A stretch of 60,226 bases of DNA from Arcobacter_B sp049472135 (lineage in GTDB: Bacteria; Campylobacterota; Campylobacteria; Campylobacterales; Arcobacteraceae). The position numbers and the translations under genes are program-made. This document shows positions 29,225 through 39,099 of this stretch, piece after piece. The stretch's first letter is position 1. The number at the start of each line of letters is the position of its first letter. The notes below the pieces were generated by a model that saw only the letters and a list, made by a program, of their open reading frames with translations, was not told the origin of the DNA and made no database searches. The stretch lies in assembly GCF_049472135.1 (NCBI RefSeq), contig NZ_JBMOVV010000016.1:1-60226 (forward strand), in the 5' to 3' direction.

Positions 29225-31209
29225 TGAAAATTAATTACTGTGATGCGTTAGTAATTGGTGGTGGTCTAGCTGGTCTTAGAGCTGCTGTTGCTGCACAAAA
29301 GAAAGGATTAAACGCTGTTGTTTTATCTTTAGTTCCAGTTAAAAGATCGCACTCTGCTGCTGCACAAGGTGGTATGCAAGCTTCATTAGGTAACTCTAAA
29401 ATGTCTGACGGAGACAATGAAGATTTACACTTTGCTGATACTGTAAAAGGTTCTGACTGGGGATGTGACCAAGAAGTTGCGAGAATGTTCGTACATACTG
29501 CACCAAAAGCTATTAGAGAATTAGCTTCATGGGGTGTGCCTTGGACTAGAGTTAAAGCTGGTACTAGAGAAGCAGTTATCAATGCAAAGAAAACTACTAT
29601 TACAGAAGATGAAGATAGACATGGATTAATCCACTCAAGAGACTTCGGTGGTACTAAAAAGTGGAGAACATGTTATACAGCTGATGCAACTGGACATACA
29701 ATGTTATTTGGTGTTGCAAATGAAGCTTTAAAACATGATGTTGATATTAGAGATAGAAAAGAAGCATTATCATTAATTCACGAAGGTGGAAGATGTTATG
29801 GTGCTGTTGTTAGAGATTTAATTACTGGTGAATTAGAAGCTTACGTTGCAATTGGTACTTGTATCGCAACTGGTGGATACGGAAGAGTATTTAGACAAAC
29901 AACAAATGCTGTTATCTGTGAAGGTACAGGTGCTGCTATTGCTTTAGAAACTGGTATTGCTACATTATCAAATATGGAAGCTGTACAGTTCCACCCAACT
30001 CCAATCGTTCCATCTGGTATTTTATTAACAGAAGGATGTAGAGGTGATGGTGGTATATTAAGAGATGTTGATGGTCACAGATTTATGCCTGATTACGAGC
30101 CAGAAAAGAAAGAGCTTGCTTCAAGAGACGTTGTTTCTAGAAGAATGATTGAGCATATTAGAAATGGAAAAGGTGTTCCTTCTCCTTACGGTTACCACGT
30201 ATGGTTAGATATTTCTATTCTTGGTAGAGAGCACATTGAGAAAAACTTAAGAGATGTACAAGAAATTTGTCAAATCTTTAATGGTATTGATCCAGCTGAC
30301 GAAGGTAAAAAAGGTTGGGCTCCAGTATTACCAATGCAACACTACTCAATGGGTGGTATTAGAACTAAACCAACTGGTGAGTCTACTAGATTATCTGGTT
30401 TATTTGCTTGTGGTGAAGCATCTTGTTGGGATATGCACGGATTTAACAGACTTGGTGGAAACTCAGTATCTGAAACAGTTGTTGCGGGTATGATTATTGG
30501 TAACTACTTTGCTGATTACTGTTTAGAAAATGATGTAACAATTCCTACTTCAACTGTTCAAAAATTCATCGATGAGCAAGATGCTTATTTAGATGAAATT
30601 CTTTCTTACAATGGTAATGAAGATATCTTCAGAATCAAAAGAAGAATGCAAGAATTAATGGATGAAAAAGTTGGTATCTTTAGATCTGGTGAGCCATTAA
30701 AAGAAGCAGTAGAAGAGTTAAAAGACTTATTAGTTAAAACTAAACAAATTACTGTTAAATCTAAAGAAAGATCTGGTAACCCAGAATTAGAAGAAGCTTA
30801 TAGAGTTCCAAGAATGCTTAAAGTAGCACTATGTGTTGCTAAGGGTGCTAGAGACAGAACTGAATCTAGAGGTGCACACTATAGAGAAGACTTCTTAAAA
30901 AGAGATGATGCTAACTGGATGAACAGAACATTATGTTCTTGGCCTAATCCAAATGATTTAGAGCCTACAATTGAATACGCTGATTTAGATATTATGACTA
31001 TGGAAATGCCTCCAGCATTCAGAGGTTACGGTGCTAAAGGTATGATTATTGAAAATGAACTTTCAGCTAAGAGACAAGAAGAAGTTGACTCTATTAGAGA
31101 AAAAATGGAATCTGAAGGTAAAGATAGACATGAAATTCAAGATGCATTAATGCCATTTGATTTACCAATGAACTATAAAGAGAAAAACGAAAGAGCAGGA
31201 GATAAATAA
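29224..31209 (+). CDS. frdA: Fumarate reductase/succinate dehydrogenase flavoprotein
   Basis: A 661-aa flavoprotein. The dinucleotide fold GGGLAGLRAA (12-21) is followed by RSHSAAAQGGM, in which His43 is the covalent FAD attachment site at the same number as in Wolinella FrdA. Active-site stretches include GTGAAIALETG, QFHPTPIVPSG, and HYSMGGIRT, and the C-terminal RGAHYREDF. The length and order frdC-A-B match Wolinella and Campylobacter. One-base overlaps on both sides indicate coupled translation. Confidence 0.96.
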   Translation: MKINYCDALVIGGGLAGLRAAVAAQKKGLNAVVLSLVPVKRSHSAAAQGGMQASLGNSKMSDGDNEDLHFADTVKGSDWGCDQEVARMFVHTAPKAIRELASWGVPWTRVKAGTREAVINAKKTTITEDEDRHGLIHSRDFGGTKKWRTCYTADATGHTMLFGVANEALKHDVDIRDRKEALSLIHEGGRCYGAVVRDLITGELEAYVAIGTCIATGGYGRVFRQTTNAVICEGTGAAIALETGIATLSNMEAVQFHPTPIVPSGILLTEGCRGDGGILRDVDGHRFMPDYEPEKKELASRDVVSRRMIEHIRNGKGVPSPYGYHVWLDISILGREHIEKNLRDVQEICQIFNGIDPADEGKKGWAPVLPMQHYSMGGIRTKPTGESTRLSGLFACGEASCWDMHGFNRLGGNSVSETVVAGMIIGNYFADYCLENDVTIPTSTVQKFIDEQDAYLDEILSYNGNEDIFRIKRRMQELMDEKVGIFRSGEPLKEAVEELKDLLVKTKQITVKSKERSGNPELEEAYRVPRMLKVALCVAKGARDRTESRGAHYREDFLKRDDANWMNRTLCSWPNPNDLEPTIEYADLDIMTMEMPPAFRGYGAKGMIIENELSAKRQEEVDSIREKMESEGKDRHEIQDALMPFDLPMNYKEKNERAGDK

Positions 31210-31943
31210 TGAGCGTTGAAAAAGGTAGAGAAATAACTATATCAGTTCTTAAATTTAATCCAAGAAGTAAGGTTTCAAAACCTCACTTTGTTGACTATAA
31301 ATTAGAAGAAACTCCAGGTATGACTCTTTTTATTGCATTAACAAAAATTAGAGAAGAGTTAGACCCAGATTTATCTTTCGACTTCGTATGTAGAGCTGGT
31401 ATTTGTGGTTCTTGTGGTATGGTAGTAAATGGTAAACCTGCACTTGCTTGTAGAACATTAATTGCTAACTACCCAACTGGAAATATCCAATTAATGCCAA
31501 TGCCAGCATTCGAACTTATCAAAGATTTATCAGTTAATACTGGTAAATGGATGGATGGTATGTCTAAGAGAGTTAATTCTTGGATTGTTAACAATGGTGA
31601 AGAGACTGATATTTCTAAAATGGAAGAAAGAGTTGATCCAGATGTAGCTAACGATACTTTTGAACTTGATAGATGTATTGAGTGTGGTATTTGTGTTGCT
31701 TCTTGTGGTACAAAACTTATGAGACCAGATTTCGTAGGACCTGTTGGATTAAACAGAGTTGCTAGATTTGAAGTAGATCCTCATGATAAGAGAACTGCTG
31801 AAGACTTCTACGAGTTAATCGGTGATGATGATGGTATCTTTGGTTGTATGTCATTAATGGCTTGTGAAGACCACTGTCCAAAACATTTACCATTACAAAA
31901 CAAAATCGCTTACTTAAGAAGAAAACTAGTAGCATTAAGATAA
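31209..31943 (+). CDS. frdB: Fumarate reductase/succinate dehydrogenase iron-sulfur subunit
   Basis: A 244-aa subunit with three clusters. The 2Fe-2S ligands are Cys61, Cys66, Cys69 and Cys81; the 4Fe-4S set is Cys156, Cys159, Cys162 and Cys223; the 3Fe-4S set is Cys166, Cys213 and Cys219. It carries electrons between FrdC haem/quinol and FrdA flavin. It is the last gene of frdCAB, with a terminator hairpin three bases after its stop. Confidence 0.96.
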   Translation: MSVEKGREITISVLKFNPRSKVSKPHFVDYKLEETPGMTLFIALTKIREELDPDLSFDFVCRAGICGSCGMVVNGKPALACRTLIANYPTGNIQLMPMPAFELIKDLSVNTGKWMDGMSKRVNSWIVNNGEETDISKMEERVDPDVANDTFELDRCIECGICVASCGTKLMRPDFVGPVGLNRVARFEVDPHDKRTAEDFYELIGDDDGIFGCMSLMACEDHCPKHLPLQNKIAYLRRKLVALR

Positions 31944-31945
31944 TT

Positions 31946-31969
31946 ACAAAAGAGGATTTCCTCTTTTGT
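31946..31969 (+). terminator. Terminator after frdCAB
   Basis: An 11-bp perfect stem (acaaaagagga, 31946-31956; tcctcttttgt, 31959-31969) with a two-base centre, followed by TTTATTCATT. Directly behind the frdB stop. Confidence 0.75.
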
Positions 31970-31989
31970 TTTATTCATTATATAAGTAG

Positions 31990-32029
31990 AAAAAGTTAAG
32001 TATCAATTTCATTTGATATTTAACTTTTT
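31990..32029 (+). promoter_or_regulatory. Long hairpin before the dynamin-like genes
   Basis: A 17-bp stem (31990-32006 and 32013-32029) with one G-U pair and a 6-base loop, followed by GTATTTTA. It ends 20 bases before the start codon of the first dynamin-like gene, next to its ribosome site (GGGAGAG). It may be a second frd terminator or a leader element controlling the following genes; the sequence alone does not decide. Confidence 0.55.
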
Positions 32030-32049
32030 GTATTTTAGGGAGAGATATA

Positions 32050-34398
32050 ATGAGCTTAGCAAATGACTACTTTTTACTTTATCATGGTATTACGTTTGAA
32101 CAAAATTTAGATGTAGAACAAATTGATACTTTAATAGATGAAGAAACTTTTAGTATTTATGCCTTAATATTAAGTGCATCAAGAAAAGAGTATAAAAGAT
32201 TTTTACCGTTAAAATCTTTTGAAAAACTATGTAATAAATTAAATGTAAAAACACCTACTAATATTGGTGAACTAAATCACTTACAACACAATATTATTGA
32301 AAATATTCAAGAAAATAAAGTTAAATCGTATATTCAAGTACTTCACAATTCTTTTGAACACTTAAATAATAATGGTGTAATTAACCAAGAAAACTATACT
32401 AAACTTAGTTCTTTATTTGATTATCAAGAATTAGATATGAATGAAAGTGATGAAAGTTTTAGTGATGAAGAAGAATTAGAATACAAATCTAGTTTCATCG
32501 AATTAAAATCTTCACTTGAAGATTTTATTGATGAACTTAAAAACAATACAAATAATAATGAAACAAAATCAGAGTTAGATGAATGCTATAACTATTTAAA
32601 TAATCAAAAATTCTCAATTGGTATTACAGGTGTAATGAACGCTGGTAAATCTACAATGTTAAATGCTTTAATGGGTAGAGAGATTTTAGGGAGTGCTGTT
32701 GTACCTGAAACTGCTAACTTAACTATAGTAAAACATAACCCAAGTGAAAATGCAAAAGTATTCTACTGGAATAAAAATGAATGGGCAAGAATTGAAAATT
32801 CTGCACAAGAATTAGATTCTATGAAAGATTATGTAAATGAAACAAATAGAATTTTTGGTGATTCTTTAAAAGATTATATTAAAGAAGAATCAAGATATGA
32901 CGAAGTTGATATAAATGATTTATCAAGCTACACATCAGCAGAAGCTAGTGGAAAAAAATGTAATTTAGTTAAGTATGTAGAACTAGGTTCAAATTTAGAA
33001 TTTTTATCTGATGGAATAGAAATTGTTGATACTCCAGGTCTTGATGACCCTGTTATTCAAAGGGAAGAGATTACAAAAGAGTATATATCTCAATGTGATA
33101 TGATGCTTCATTTAATGAATGTATCTCAAAGTGCTACACTAAAAGATGTTGAGTTTATTATCGATGCCCTACTTTATCAAAATATTTCAAAGCTTCTAAT
33201 TGTAATTACAAGAGCTGATACTGTAACAAAAGAACAATTACAAGAAGTTATTGAATATACAAAGTCATCAATTCAAAGACAACTTAAAGCTCAAAATAAA
33301 GATTCTCAACTTGACTATATTCTAAAAACTATTAAGTTTATTCCAATTTCTGGGAAAATGGCATTATTACATAGAACAGGAAGAGAACAAGAAGCTTTAG
33401 ATGCTGGATTTACAATAGAAGATACTGGTATATTAGAGATTGAGAATTACTTAAAAGAAACATTATTTGGTTCAAACTCACAAAAGAGTGAACTAATCGT
33501 TCAATCAGCAAAATCTCAATTAACAAAAAGTATTGAAAAACAAACTGCCGCATTAAACTATGAATTAAAACTTTTATCTAAATCAAAAGAAGAGTTAAAT
33601 CTAGAATTAGAAGAGTTTAATAAGAAAAAAGCTGTAAATGAAAGAATATTTACAGCAATGAAAGAAGATATTAACTTCTATAAGAATGATGCAAAAAGCT
33701 ATATTGATTCACTTGAGACATTCTTACAAAGTGAGTTAATAGACCTACAAAATGTTATAAAACAAAGGGTTATTTCAGATGTAAGATATTCATTTGAAAA
33801 GTTCAAAAAAAGACCTGAAAACTCAAGAATTAAAGTAATTGTTGAAACAGCAATTAAAGATGGAATTATTGATGTAATTAGAGATTATAGATATAAATTT
33901 ATCAAAAAATCACAATCTATTGGTGAACAATGTGAACAAAAATATCATGATTTTGGATTCTCAATTGGTCATAAAAATGATAACTTTGATGCAAGAGGAT
34001 TCTTCCAAGATGACTTTAAATCTGGTTTCCTAACATCAAACAATGAAGTATTAGTAAGTCAAATCGCACAAGCTGTATCTAAATCAAAAGAGAAAAAGCT
34101 AAATGAACTTGATAGAGAGATAGAAGGTTTTATAAAAGGACAATTTAAAGCTATTGAAGAAGATATAAAATCAAAAGCTAAAAAGGTTTCAAACCTTTTA
34201 ATTGATTCTTTTTTCACTACATTAAATGCACCATTAAAAGCTTTTGAACAAAAACTAGAAAATGATGAAAAAATTCTACAAAATCAAATTGAGTCATTTG
34301 AAAAGAATGATGAAAATAGAGCTGAACTATCAATAGAGATTCATAAGAAAATGAAAAAACTAGATAATATTTTATCTAATGTTAAAGGACTACACTAA
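32050..34398 (+). CDS. Dynamin-like GTPase, first of a pair
   Basis: A 782-aa large GTPase. About 185 N-terminal residues precede the G domain, with an acidic stretch around 130-145. G1 is GVMNAGKST (194-202), G3 DTPG (327-330) and G4 TRAD (387-390). After it come long charged helices (about 485-550, 700-782) typical of the dynamin stalk/neck, and a middle hydrophobic-poor region that could hold the membrane paddle. Campylobacter jejuni has an adjacent DLP1/DLP2 pair (Cj0411/Cj0412) that forms a tetramer and tethers membranes; this pair looks equivalent. It overlaps the second gene by one base. Role in the cell is known only in outline. Confidence 0.85.
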   Translation: MSLANDYFLLYHGITFEQNLDVEQIDTLIDEETFSIYALILSASRKEYKRFLPLKSFEKLCNKLNVKTPTNIGELNHLQHNIIENIQENKVKSYIQVLHNSFEHLNNNGVINQENYTKLSSLFDYQELDMNESDESFSDEEELEYKSSFIELKSSLEDFIDELKNNTNNNETKSELDECYNYLNNQKFSIGITGVMNAGKSTMLNALMGREILGSAVVPETANLTIVKHNPSENAKVFYWNKNEWARIENSAQELDSMKDYVNETNRIFGDSLKDYIKEESRYDEVDINDLSSYTSAEASGKKCNLVKYVELGSNLEFLSDGIEIVDTPGLDDPVIQREEITKEYISQCDMMLHLMNVSQSATLKDVEFIIDALLYQNISKLLIVITRADTVTKEQLQEVIEYTKSSIQRQLKAQNKDSQLDYILKTIKFIPISGKMALLHRTGREQEALDAGFTIEDTGILEIENYLKETLFGSNSQKSELIVQSAKSQLTKSIEKQTAALNYELKLLSKSKEELNLELEEFNKKKAVNERIFTAMKEDINFYKNDAKSYIDSLETFLQSELIDLQNVIKQRVISDVRYSFEKFKKRPENSRIKVIVETAIKDGIIDVIRDYRYKFIKKSQSIGEQCEQKYHDFGFSIGHKNDNFDARGFFQDDFKSGFLTSNNEVLVSQIAQAVSKSKEKKLNELDREIEGFIKGQFKAIEEDIKSKAKKVSNLLIDSFFTTLNAPLKAFEQKLENDEKILQNQIESFEKNDENRAELSIEIHKKMKKLDNILSNVKGLH

Positions 34399-36431
34399 TG
34401 AGTAAAGCAATAAATATTTTAGATAATTTTATTAATGAATTTAAAGATACTTATACTAAAAAAGAAGTAGTTTATGAAAGTGGAATTGTAGGAGAAATCA
34501 AAAAAGTACAAGATAAACTTCTTGATGAAAAATTCTTGCCATCAAGACAACTAGAAAGTATTTTAAATAAACAAATTAGAAGAGCTAGATATCCAATGGA
34601 AGTTGCAATTACTGGTCAATTTTCAGCAGGTAAATCAACTTTCCTAAATGCTTTACTATCAAGAAATATTCTTCCTACAGGTATTACACCAGTTACATCA
34701 AAAGTAAACTTTATCAATTATGGTGAAGAGTATAAACTTAAAATCACGTATTATTCAGGTGCAAATGAATATGCACCTATTGAAGCAATTGCAGATTTTA
34801 CAGACCAAAGACAAGATGAAATGCAAGATATCAAGTATCTTACTTTATATGCACCTATGGATATTTTAAAAGAGATTTCTTTTGTGGATACGCCAGGTCT
34901 TAACTCTCAAAGTCAAAGTGATACCGATACAACAAGAAGAGTATTAAGAGATGTTGGTGGAATTATTTGGCTTACACTTATTGATAATGCTGGTAAAAAA
35001 TCTGAAGCTGATATTTTAGATGAATATATGAGTCACTTTAAAGATAAAACTTTATGTGTACTAAACCAAAAAGATAAGTTTTCTCAAGAACAAATTGAAA
35101 CAACAACTAACTATGTAAAAGAAAAGTTTTCTAAATATTTTGCACAAGTTACTCCAATATCAGCAAAAATGGCACTTGATTCAAGAGCACATCAAAAATC
35201 AGTACTAATTGAAAATAGTGTTGATAGGGTTTTAAAACAATTTAAAAGCGAGCTAAATGAAAACTTAGATTGTACATCACTTGAATTCTTTAGACAAAAG
35301 TATGATGAGTTCCAAAAAGAGATTAAAGAGATCAAATACCAAGATATTACATCAAATATGAAACTTCTTCATGATTCAAATATTCAAGAAGTTTTAGACT
35401 TTATTGAAAATACTATTAGACCTAAAGCACAAGAGTCAAAAGAGTATGCTATTAAAAAAGATTTAAAAGGTATTTGTAATATTTTAATTAAAGAGTATCA
35501 AACAATTATTGGTGTTTACGATGCTTTAAGTAATATACTAAAAAATTGTGAAGATAGTGTAATTGAAGCATTTGATAATATCCATAAAAAATACTCTAAA
35601 GAACTATTTACAATCTATAATTCACTAGAAGCTATTATGGAAAAAATGGCTCATGAAACATACAAAAATATAAAAAGAAAAAAAGCTTATAGATTTGAAG
35701 AATCAAAAGGTGGTTTCTTAAAATCAGAAAAAATTGAAAAAGTAGAGTATGAAACTTATTGGATTGACGCTGATAATATCTACAAAAACCTTTTCTATGA
35801 TGATCAAATGATAGATAAAATGTTCAAAAGATCTATAAAACTTCTAAAGAATATAGAACTAAATACAGATGAAGCATTTAGAGAAGTATATAGAATCATT
35901 AAAAATGAAGTTGCTAAATGGCAAGAGCCTTATGAGCTTATTAGAAAACATAGAGAAATTGCATCTGATTTAGAGTTCTCAAATACAAGACACTTTGCTG
36001 CTAAAGTATATGAAAATGTATTAAGATCATACCATAGAGCTATTTTAGAGAATATTTCTGCTTTAAGAAAGAAGTTTGCATACTTTAATGGTGCTTTATC
36101 ATACTCTTATATTCAAACAACTCAAGCAACTATTGCACACTTTGAACAACAAATTAGTGAATCAGAAGAGCTTTATAAAAAAGAACCTACAAGATTTGCT
36201 ATTCAACATCCAAGAGAAGACCAGATTTTAACAAAATTAAAAGCTAATTTTGGATTTGAAAAAATTGAAGACTTTTTAACTTCAAAAAGAAACTACTTAT
36301 ATAAAATTGTTAAATACTCTAAAGAACAGTATTTAGAAATAAATAAAGATAGAATCAAATTTGTTAGAGAAAAAGAGAATCAGTACCACGAAAAAATAAA
36401 TGATTTAGAAAAAATAAAAGAAGAAATCTAA
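34398..36431 (+). CDS. Dynamin-like GTPase, second of a pair
   Basis: A 677-aa dynamin-family GTPase. G1 is GQFSAGKST (73-81), G2 probably Thr in GITPVTSKV (95-103), G3 DTPG (164-167) and G4 NQKD (223-226). Long helical regions follow (about 265-400 and 510-677). It is clearly related to but distinct from its partner, and the shared one-base overlap suggests fixed stoichiometry. By analogy with the C. jejuni pair the two would assemble and bridge membranes. No obvious membrane helix is seen. Confidence 0.85.
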   Translation: MSKAINILDNFINEFKDTYTKKEVVYESGIVGEIKKVQDKLLDEKFLPSRQLESILNKQIRRARYPMEVAITGQFSAGKSTFLNALLSRNILPTGITPVTSKVNFINYGEEYKLKITYYSGANEYAPIEAIADFTDQRQDEMQDIKYLTLYAPMDILKEISFVDTPGLNSQSQSDTDTTRRVLRDVGGIIWLTLIDNAGKKSEADILDEYMSHFKDKTLCVLNQKDKFSQEQIETTTNYVKEKFSKYFAQVTPISAKMALDSRAHQKSVLIENSVDRVLKQFKSELNENLDCTSLEFFRQKYDEFQKEIKEIKYQDITSNMKLLHDSNIQEVLDFIENTIRPKAQESKEYAIKKDLKGICNILIKEYQTIIGVYDALSNILKNCEDSVIEAFDNIHKKYSKELFTIYNSLEAIMEKMAHETYKNIKRKKAYRFEESKGGFLKSEKIEKVEYETYWIDADNIYKNLFYDDQMIDKMFKRSIKLLKNIELNTDEAFREVYRIIKNEVAKWQEPYELIRKHREIASDLEFSNTRHFAAKVYENVLRSYHRAILENISALRKKFAYFNGALSYSYIQTTQATIAHFEQQISESEELYKKEPTRFAIQHPREDQILTKLKANFGFEKIEDFLTSKRNYLYKIVKYSKEQYLEINKDRIKFVREKENQYHEKINDLEKIKEEI

Positions 36432-36441
36432 TCTTCTTTTA
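36415..36441. terminator. Bidirectional terminator between dynamin pair and acetyltransferase
   Basis: A 10-bp inverted repeat (taaaagaaga, 36415-36424; tcttctttta, 36432-36441) with a 7-base loop. The plus-strand stop (36429-36431) lies in the loop and the minus-strand stop (36439-36441) in the arm. Confidence 0.65.
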
Positions 36442-36945
36442 TTCAAACTCTAAAGAGTAAATTACTCTTTTTCCTCTTATTTCGTCATATGAATCTTTTA
36501 CAAACTTAAATCCTAGATTAGTTAATGCCTTATGAGAAGAGATATTTTCTTTTGCAGCTGCTGCTATGGCTCTACTTTTTCCTAAAGTTTTTATTTGCTG
36601 TATTTGCTCTATTCCTATCTCTTTTGCATAACCTTTACCCCAAGAGTTTTCTTCTAAAATAAAGCCTATTTCATAATCCTCTTCACCTAAATATTTACAA
36701 GGTAAAATACCTGCTAAACCTATTATATTTTTACTTGATTTTTCTTCTAAAACAGATAATCCAATTTTCTTATCAAAATTTCCTTTTGCTTTTAAAAACT
36801 CTTTTGTATCTTCTTTTGAAAATCCACTTGAACCAAAGGTATTTTCTACTACTTTTTTATTTGAAAATATCTTTTCATGTAAAATCTTAAAATCTTCTTC
36901 ACACATAGTTCTTAATATCAATCTATTTGTATTTAGTATTTCCAT
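36439..36945 (-). CDS. GNAT-family N-acetyltransferase
   Basis: A RimJ/RimL-type acetyltransferase of 168 aa from the ATG at 36945 (MEILNTNRLILR). A nine-residue longer form from TTG at 36972 is possible but less likely, since TNRLILRTMCEEDF is the usual N-terminus. The acetyl-CoA-binding stretch is EENSWGKGYAKEIG, and later SSHKALTNLGFKFV is the typical end of the fold. Substrate unknown; this family acetylates protein N-termini, antibiotics or small amines. It is a single gene on the minus strand, divergent from the metallopeptidase gene. Confidence 0.82.
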   Translation of the reverse strand: MEILNTNRLILRTMCEEDFKILHEKIFSNKKVVENTFGSSGFSKEDTKEFLKAKGNFDKKIGLSVLEEKSSKNIIGLAGILPCKYLGEEDYEIGFILEENSWGKGYAKEIGIEQIQQIKTLGKSRAIAAAAKENISSHKALTNLGFKFVKDSYDEIRGKRVIYSLEFE

Positions 36946-37006
36946 TATTTTAATCTTTTTTCTTTTTTCCAATGGATTATAACAAACTTTTTAATATAAT
37001 ACTTTA

Positions 37007-37498
37007 ATGAAATACTTAAAACACTACCCCAAGAATTTACAAGAACAAATACAAACCTTGTTAGAACAAAACAGACTTGATAAATATATAAAATCAAAAT
37101 ACCCTACAGCTCATTCTATTAAATCTGATAAAGCTTTGTACGAATATGTTAATGATTTAAAAAATCAATATTTTAAAAAATATCAATTATCAAAAGTTTT
37201 ATATGATGGAAAAATAAATGTAATAAACAATGCTTTAGGTATGCATACATTTGTATCAAGAGTTCAAGGAAATAAGCTTAAAGCAAAAAATGAAATCAGA
37301 GTAGCTACCATATTTAAAAATGTACCTGAAAAATTTCTAGAAATGATTGTAGTTCATGAACTAGCTCATCTTAAAGAGAAAGAACACAACAAAGCTTTTT
37401 ATAATTTATGTACTTTTATGATGCAGGATTATCATCAAGTGGAGTTTGATTTGAGAGTTTATCTTTTATATATGGATAAGTTTGGGAAACTTTACTAA
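37007..37498 (+). CDS. YgjP-like zinc metallopeptidase-domain protein
   Basis: A 163-aa protein of the DUF45/YgjP (M48-related) group. The zinc site is HELAH (117-121), with His117, Glu118 and His121, and the third ligand is His127 in KEKEHNKAFY. Upstream LGMHTFVSRVQGNKLKAKNEI is the central sheet region common to the family. No signal peptide or membrane helix, so it is cytosolic. Substrate unknown. It is convergent with the sirohaem reductase gene. Confidence 0.82.
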   Translation: MKYLKHYPKNLQEQIQTLLEQNRLDKYIKSKYPTAHSIKSDKALYEYVNDLKNQYFKKYQLSKVLYDGKINVINNALGMHTFVSRVQGNKLKAKNEIRVATIFKNVPEKFLEMIVVHELAHLKEKEHNKAFYNLCTFMMQDYHQVEFDLRVYLLYMDKFGKLY

Positions 37499-37505
37499 GA
37501 AAATT

Positions 37506-37530
37506 AAATAGAAGGGAAAACCTTCTATTT
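37506..37530. terminator. Bidirectional terminator before the sirohaem reductase gene
   Basis: A 10-bp stem (aaatagaagg, 37506-37515; ccttctattt, 37521-37530) with loop gaaaa. The stop of the reductase gene (37525-37527) lies in the right arm. Confidence 0.75.
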
Positions 37531-39099
37531 ATCTAATTCTACTACATTTAAATAGTCTTTAAATGTAGCTTGACCTAAGTTGTCAGCTTTATACGAAGAT
37601 ACTAAATCAGAGATAAAATCCACAACCTTAGTTGCTTCTACTTTAACACCTGATTTATGTGCTATTCTACTTCCTTTTTCACCTTGTAAGTGACCACCTA
37701 AAAGTACATCATAACCTTCAACTCTATTTCCTTCTTCATCTCTAACTTTAGTTCCAACTAAACCTATATCAGAAATTTGTGGTTGAGAACATCCATTTCC
37801 ACATCCAGAAATAGCAATCATTACAGGTTCTTTAAAGTCTGGGTTTTTCTCTTCAAGTTCAACTACAACTTTCTTAGCATACTCTTTTGTTTCAGTAATA
37901 CCAAATTTACAGAACTCTCTTCCTGTACATGATTGAAGTCTTGCTCTAAATACTGAAGGCTCATATGGGTACCCAAGTGCTGCAAATTCATCTGCTAAAT
38001 CTTGTGCTACATCATCTTTAACACCATAAACAATAAAGTTTTGAGTTGAAGTTAAAGCAATACCACCTGCATTATATTTATTACAAATATCACTCATAGC
38101 TTTAAAGTCATCACCAGCAACTCTACCTGAGTTTGTTGCAAATCCAACATAAGACTCACCCTCTTGTTTTGCTTTATGAATACCAAAGTGATGTCTATCT
38201 TCCATTGGAGTTATTTTTGGTTCAACTAAACCTTCTTGTAAAGAGTAACCTAATCTAGTTTCAATCTCAGCTACAAACTTTTCTAATCCCCACTCATTAA
38301 CTAAGTGTCTAACTCTTGCTTTATTTCTATTATGTCTATTTCCATGATCTCTAAAGATTTCAGCACATACAACTGCTACATCTTTTACTTGTTCTGGTTT
38401 TACATATCTATTTGCTCTATATGCAATTTGCTTAGATTTAGAAAGTCCACCAGCAACTGTTAAATCAAATAAAACTTCACCATTTTCATCTTTAAATGCT
38501 GTAAAAGCTACATCTTGGATTTCATGAGCTGCTGCATGTTTAGAACATCCAGAAACACCAATTTTATATTTTCTTGGGAAGTTACAGAATCTATCTTCAT
38601 TCTCATCAAAATATGTATCAATCTCTTTTGCTATTGTACTTGCGTCAATAATTTCATCAGCATCAATTCCACCAACAGGAGAAGTCATAATAGGTCTTGG
38701 TCCATCACCTGAAGCCATTCTTGATGTTAAACCAACTGAATCTAATAACTCAAAAATTGCAGGAATATCTTTGATTTCAATAAAGTGAAATTGTACATTT
38801 TGTCTATCTGTAAAATCAACTAAACCTTGTGCATAATCTTGACCAATTTTAGCCATAACTTCTAATTGCTTAGCAGTCATTTTTGCATCAGTTAATTTGA
38901 TTCTTTTCATAAAGTATGCTTTATCTTCTGTTTCCTCACCATTAATGTGTGGATACATACCATACCATTTTAAAAGTCCAATGTATTCATCTTTTAAAGG
39001 AACACCCTCTTGTGCTTCTTTAAACATATCATCTACAACTCTTAAAGGGTTTCTTGAAGCTTTTAACTGCTCTAAAGGTGATAACTCTTTTTCCGCCAT
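37525..39099 (-). CDS. Ferredoxin-type nitrite/sulfite reductase (sirohaem)
   Basis: A 524-aa enzyme with the two-fold ferrite-reductase architecture. The coupled sirohaem/4Fe-4S ligands are Cys391 and Cys397 (CTGREFC) and Cys433 and Cys437 (CGNGC). The sirohaem-binding basic residues fall in FTDRQNVQFH (96-105) and the RPIMTSPVGG region. It carries out a six-electron reduction of nitrite to ammonia or sulfite to sulfide. Nitrite and sulfite enzymes differ subtly and there are no sulfate- or nitrate-assimilation neighbours in the window, so I leave the substrate open and give no symbol. It is a single-gene unit with a ribosome site (GGAGAG) before the ATG. Confidence 0.88.
   Translation of the reverse strand: MAEKELSPLEQLKASRNPLRVVDDMFKEAQEGVPLKDEYIGLLKWYGMYPHINGEETEDKAYFMKRIKLTDAKMTAKQLEVMAKIGQDYAQGLVDFTDRQNVQFHFIEIKDIPAIFELLDSVGLTSRMASGDGPRPIMTSPVGGIDADEIIDASTIAKEIDTYFDENEDRFCNFPRKYKIGVSGCSKHAAAHEIQDVAFTAFKDENGEVLFDLTVAGGLSKSKQIAYRANRYVKPEQVKDVAVVCAEIFRDHGNRHNRNKARVRHLVNEWGLEKFVAEIETRLGYSLQEGLVEPKITPMEDRHHFGIHKAKQEGESYVGFATNSGRVAGDDFKAMSDICNKYNAGGIALTSTQNFIVYGVKDDVAQDLADEFAALGYPYEPSVFRARLQSCTGREFCKFGITETKEYAKKVVVELEEKNPDFKEPVMIAISGCGNGCSQPQISDIGLVGTKVRDEEGNRVEGYDVLLGGHLQGEKGSRIAHKSGVKVEATKVVDFISDLVSSYKADNLGQATFKDYLNVVELDK

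Noticed and set aside
32050..36431. Dynamin-like pair as a phage-defence system
   Set aside because: The two-gene layout matches the known Campylobacter membrane-tethering pair next to housekeeping genes, and no defence genes or mobile elements are nearby.
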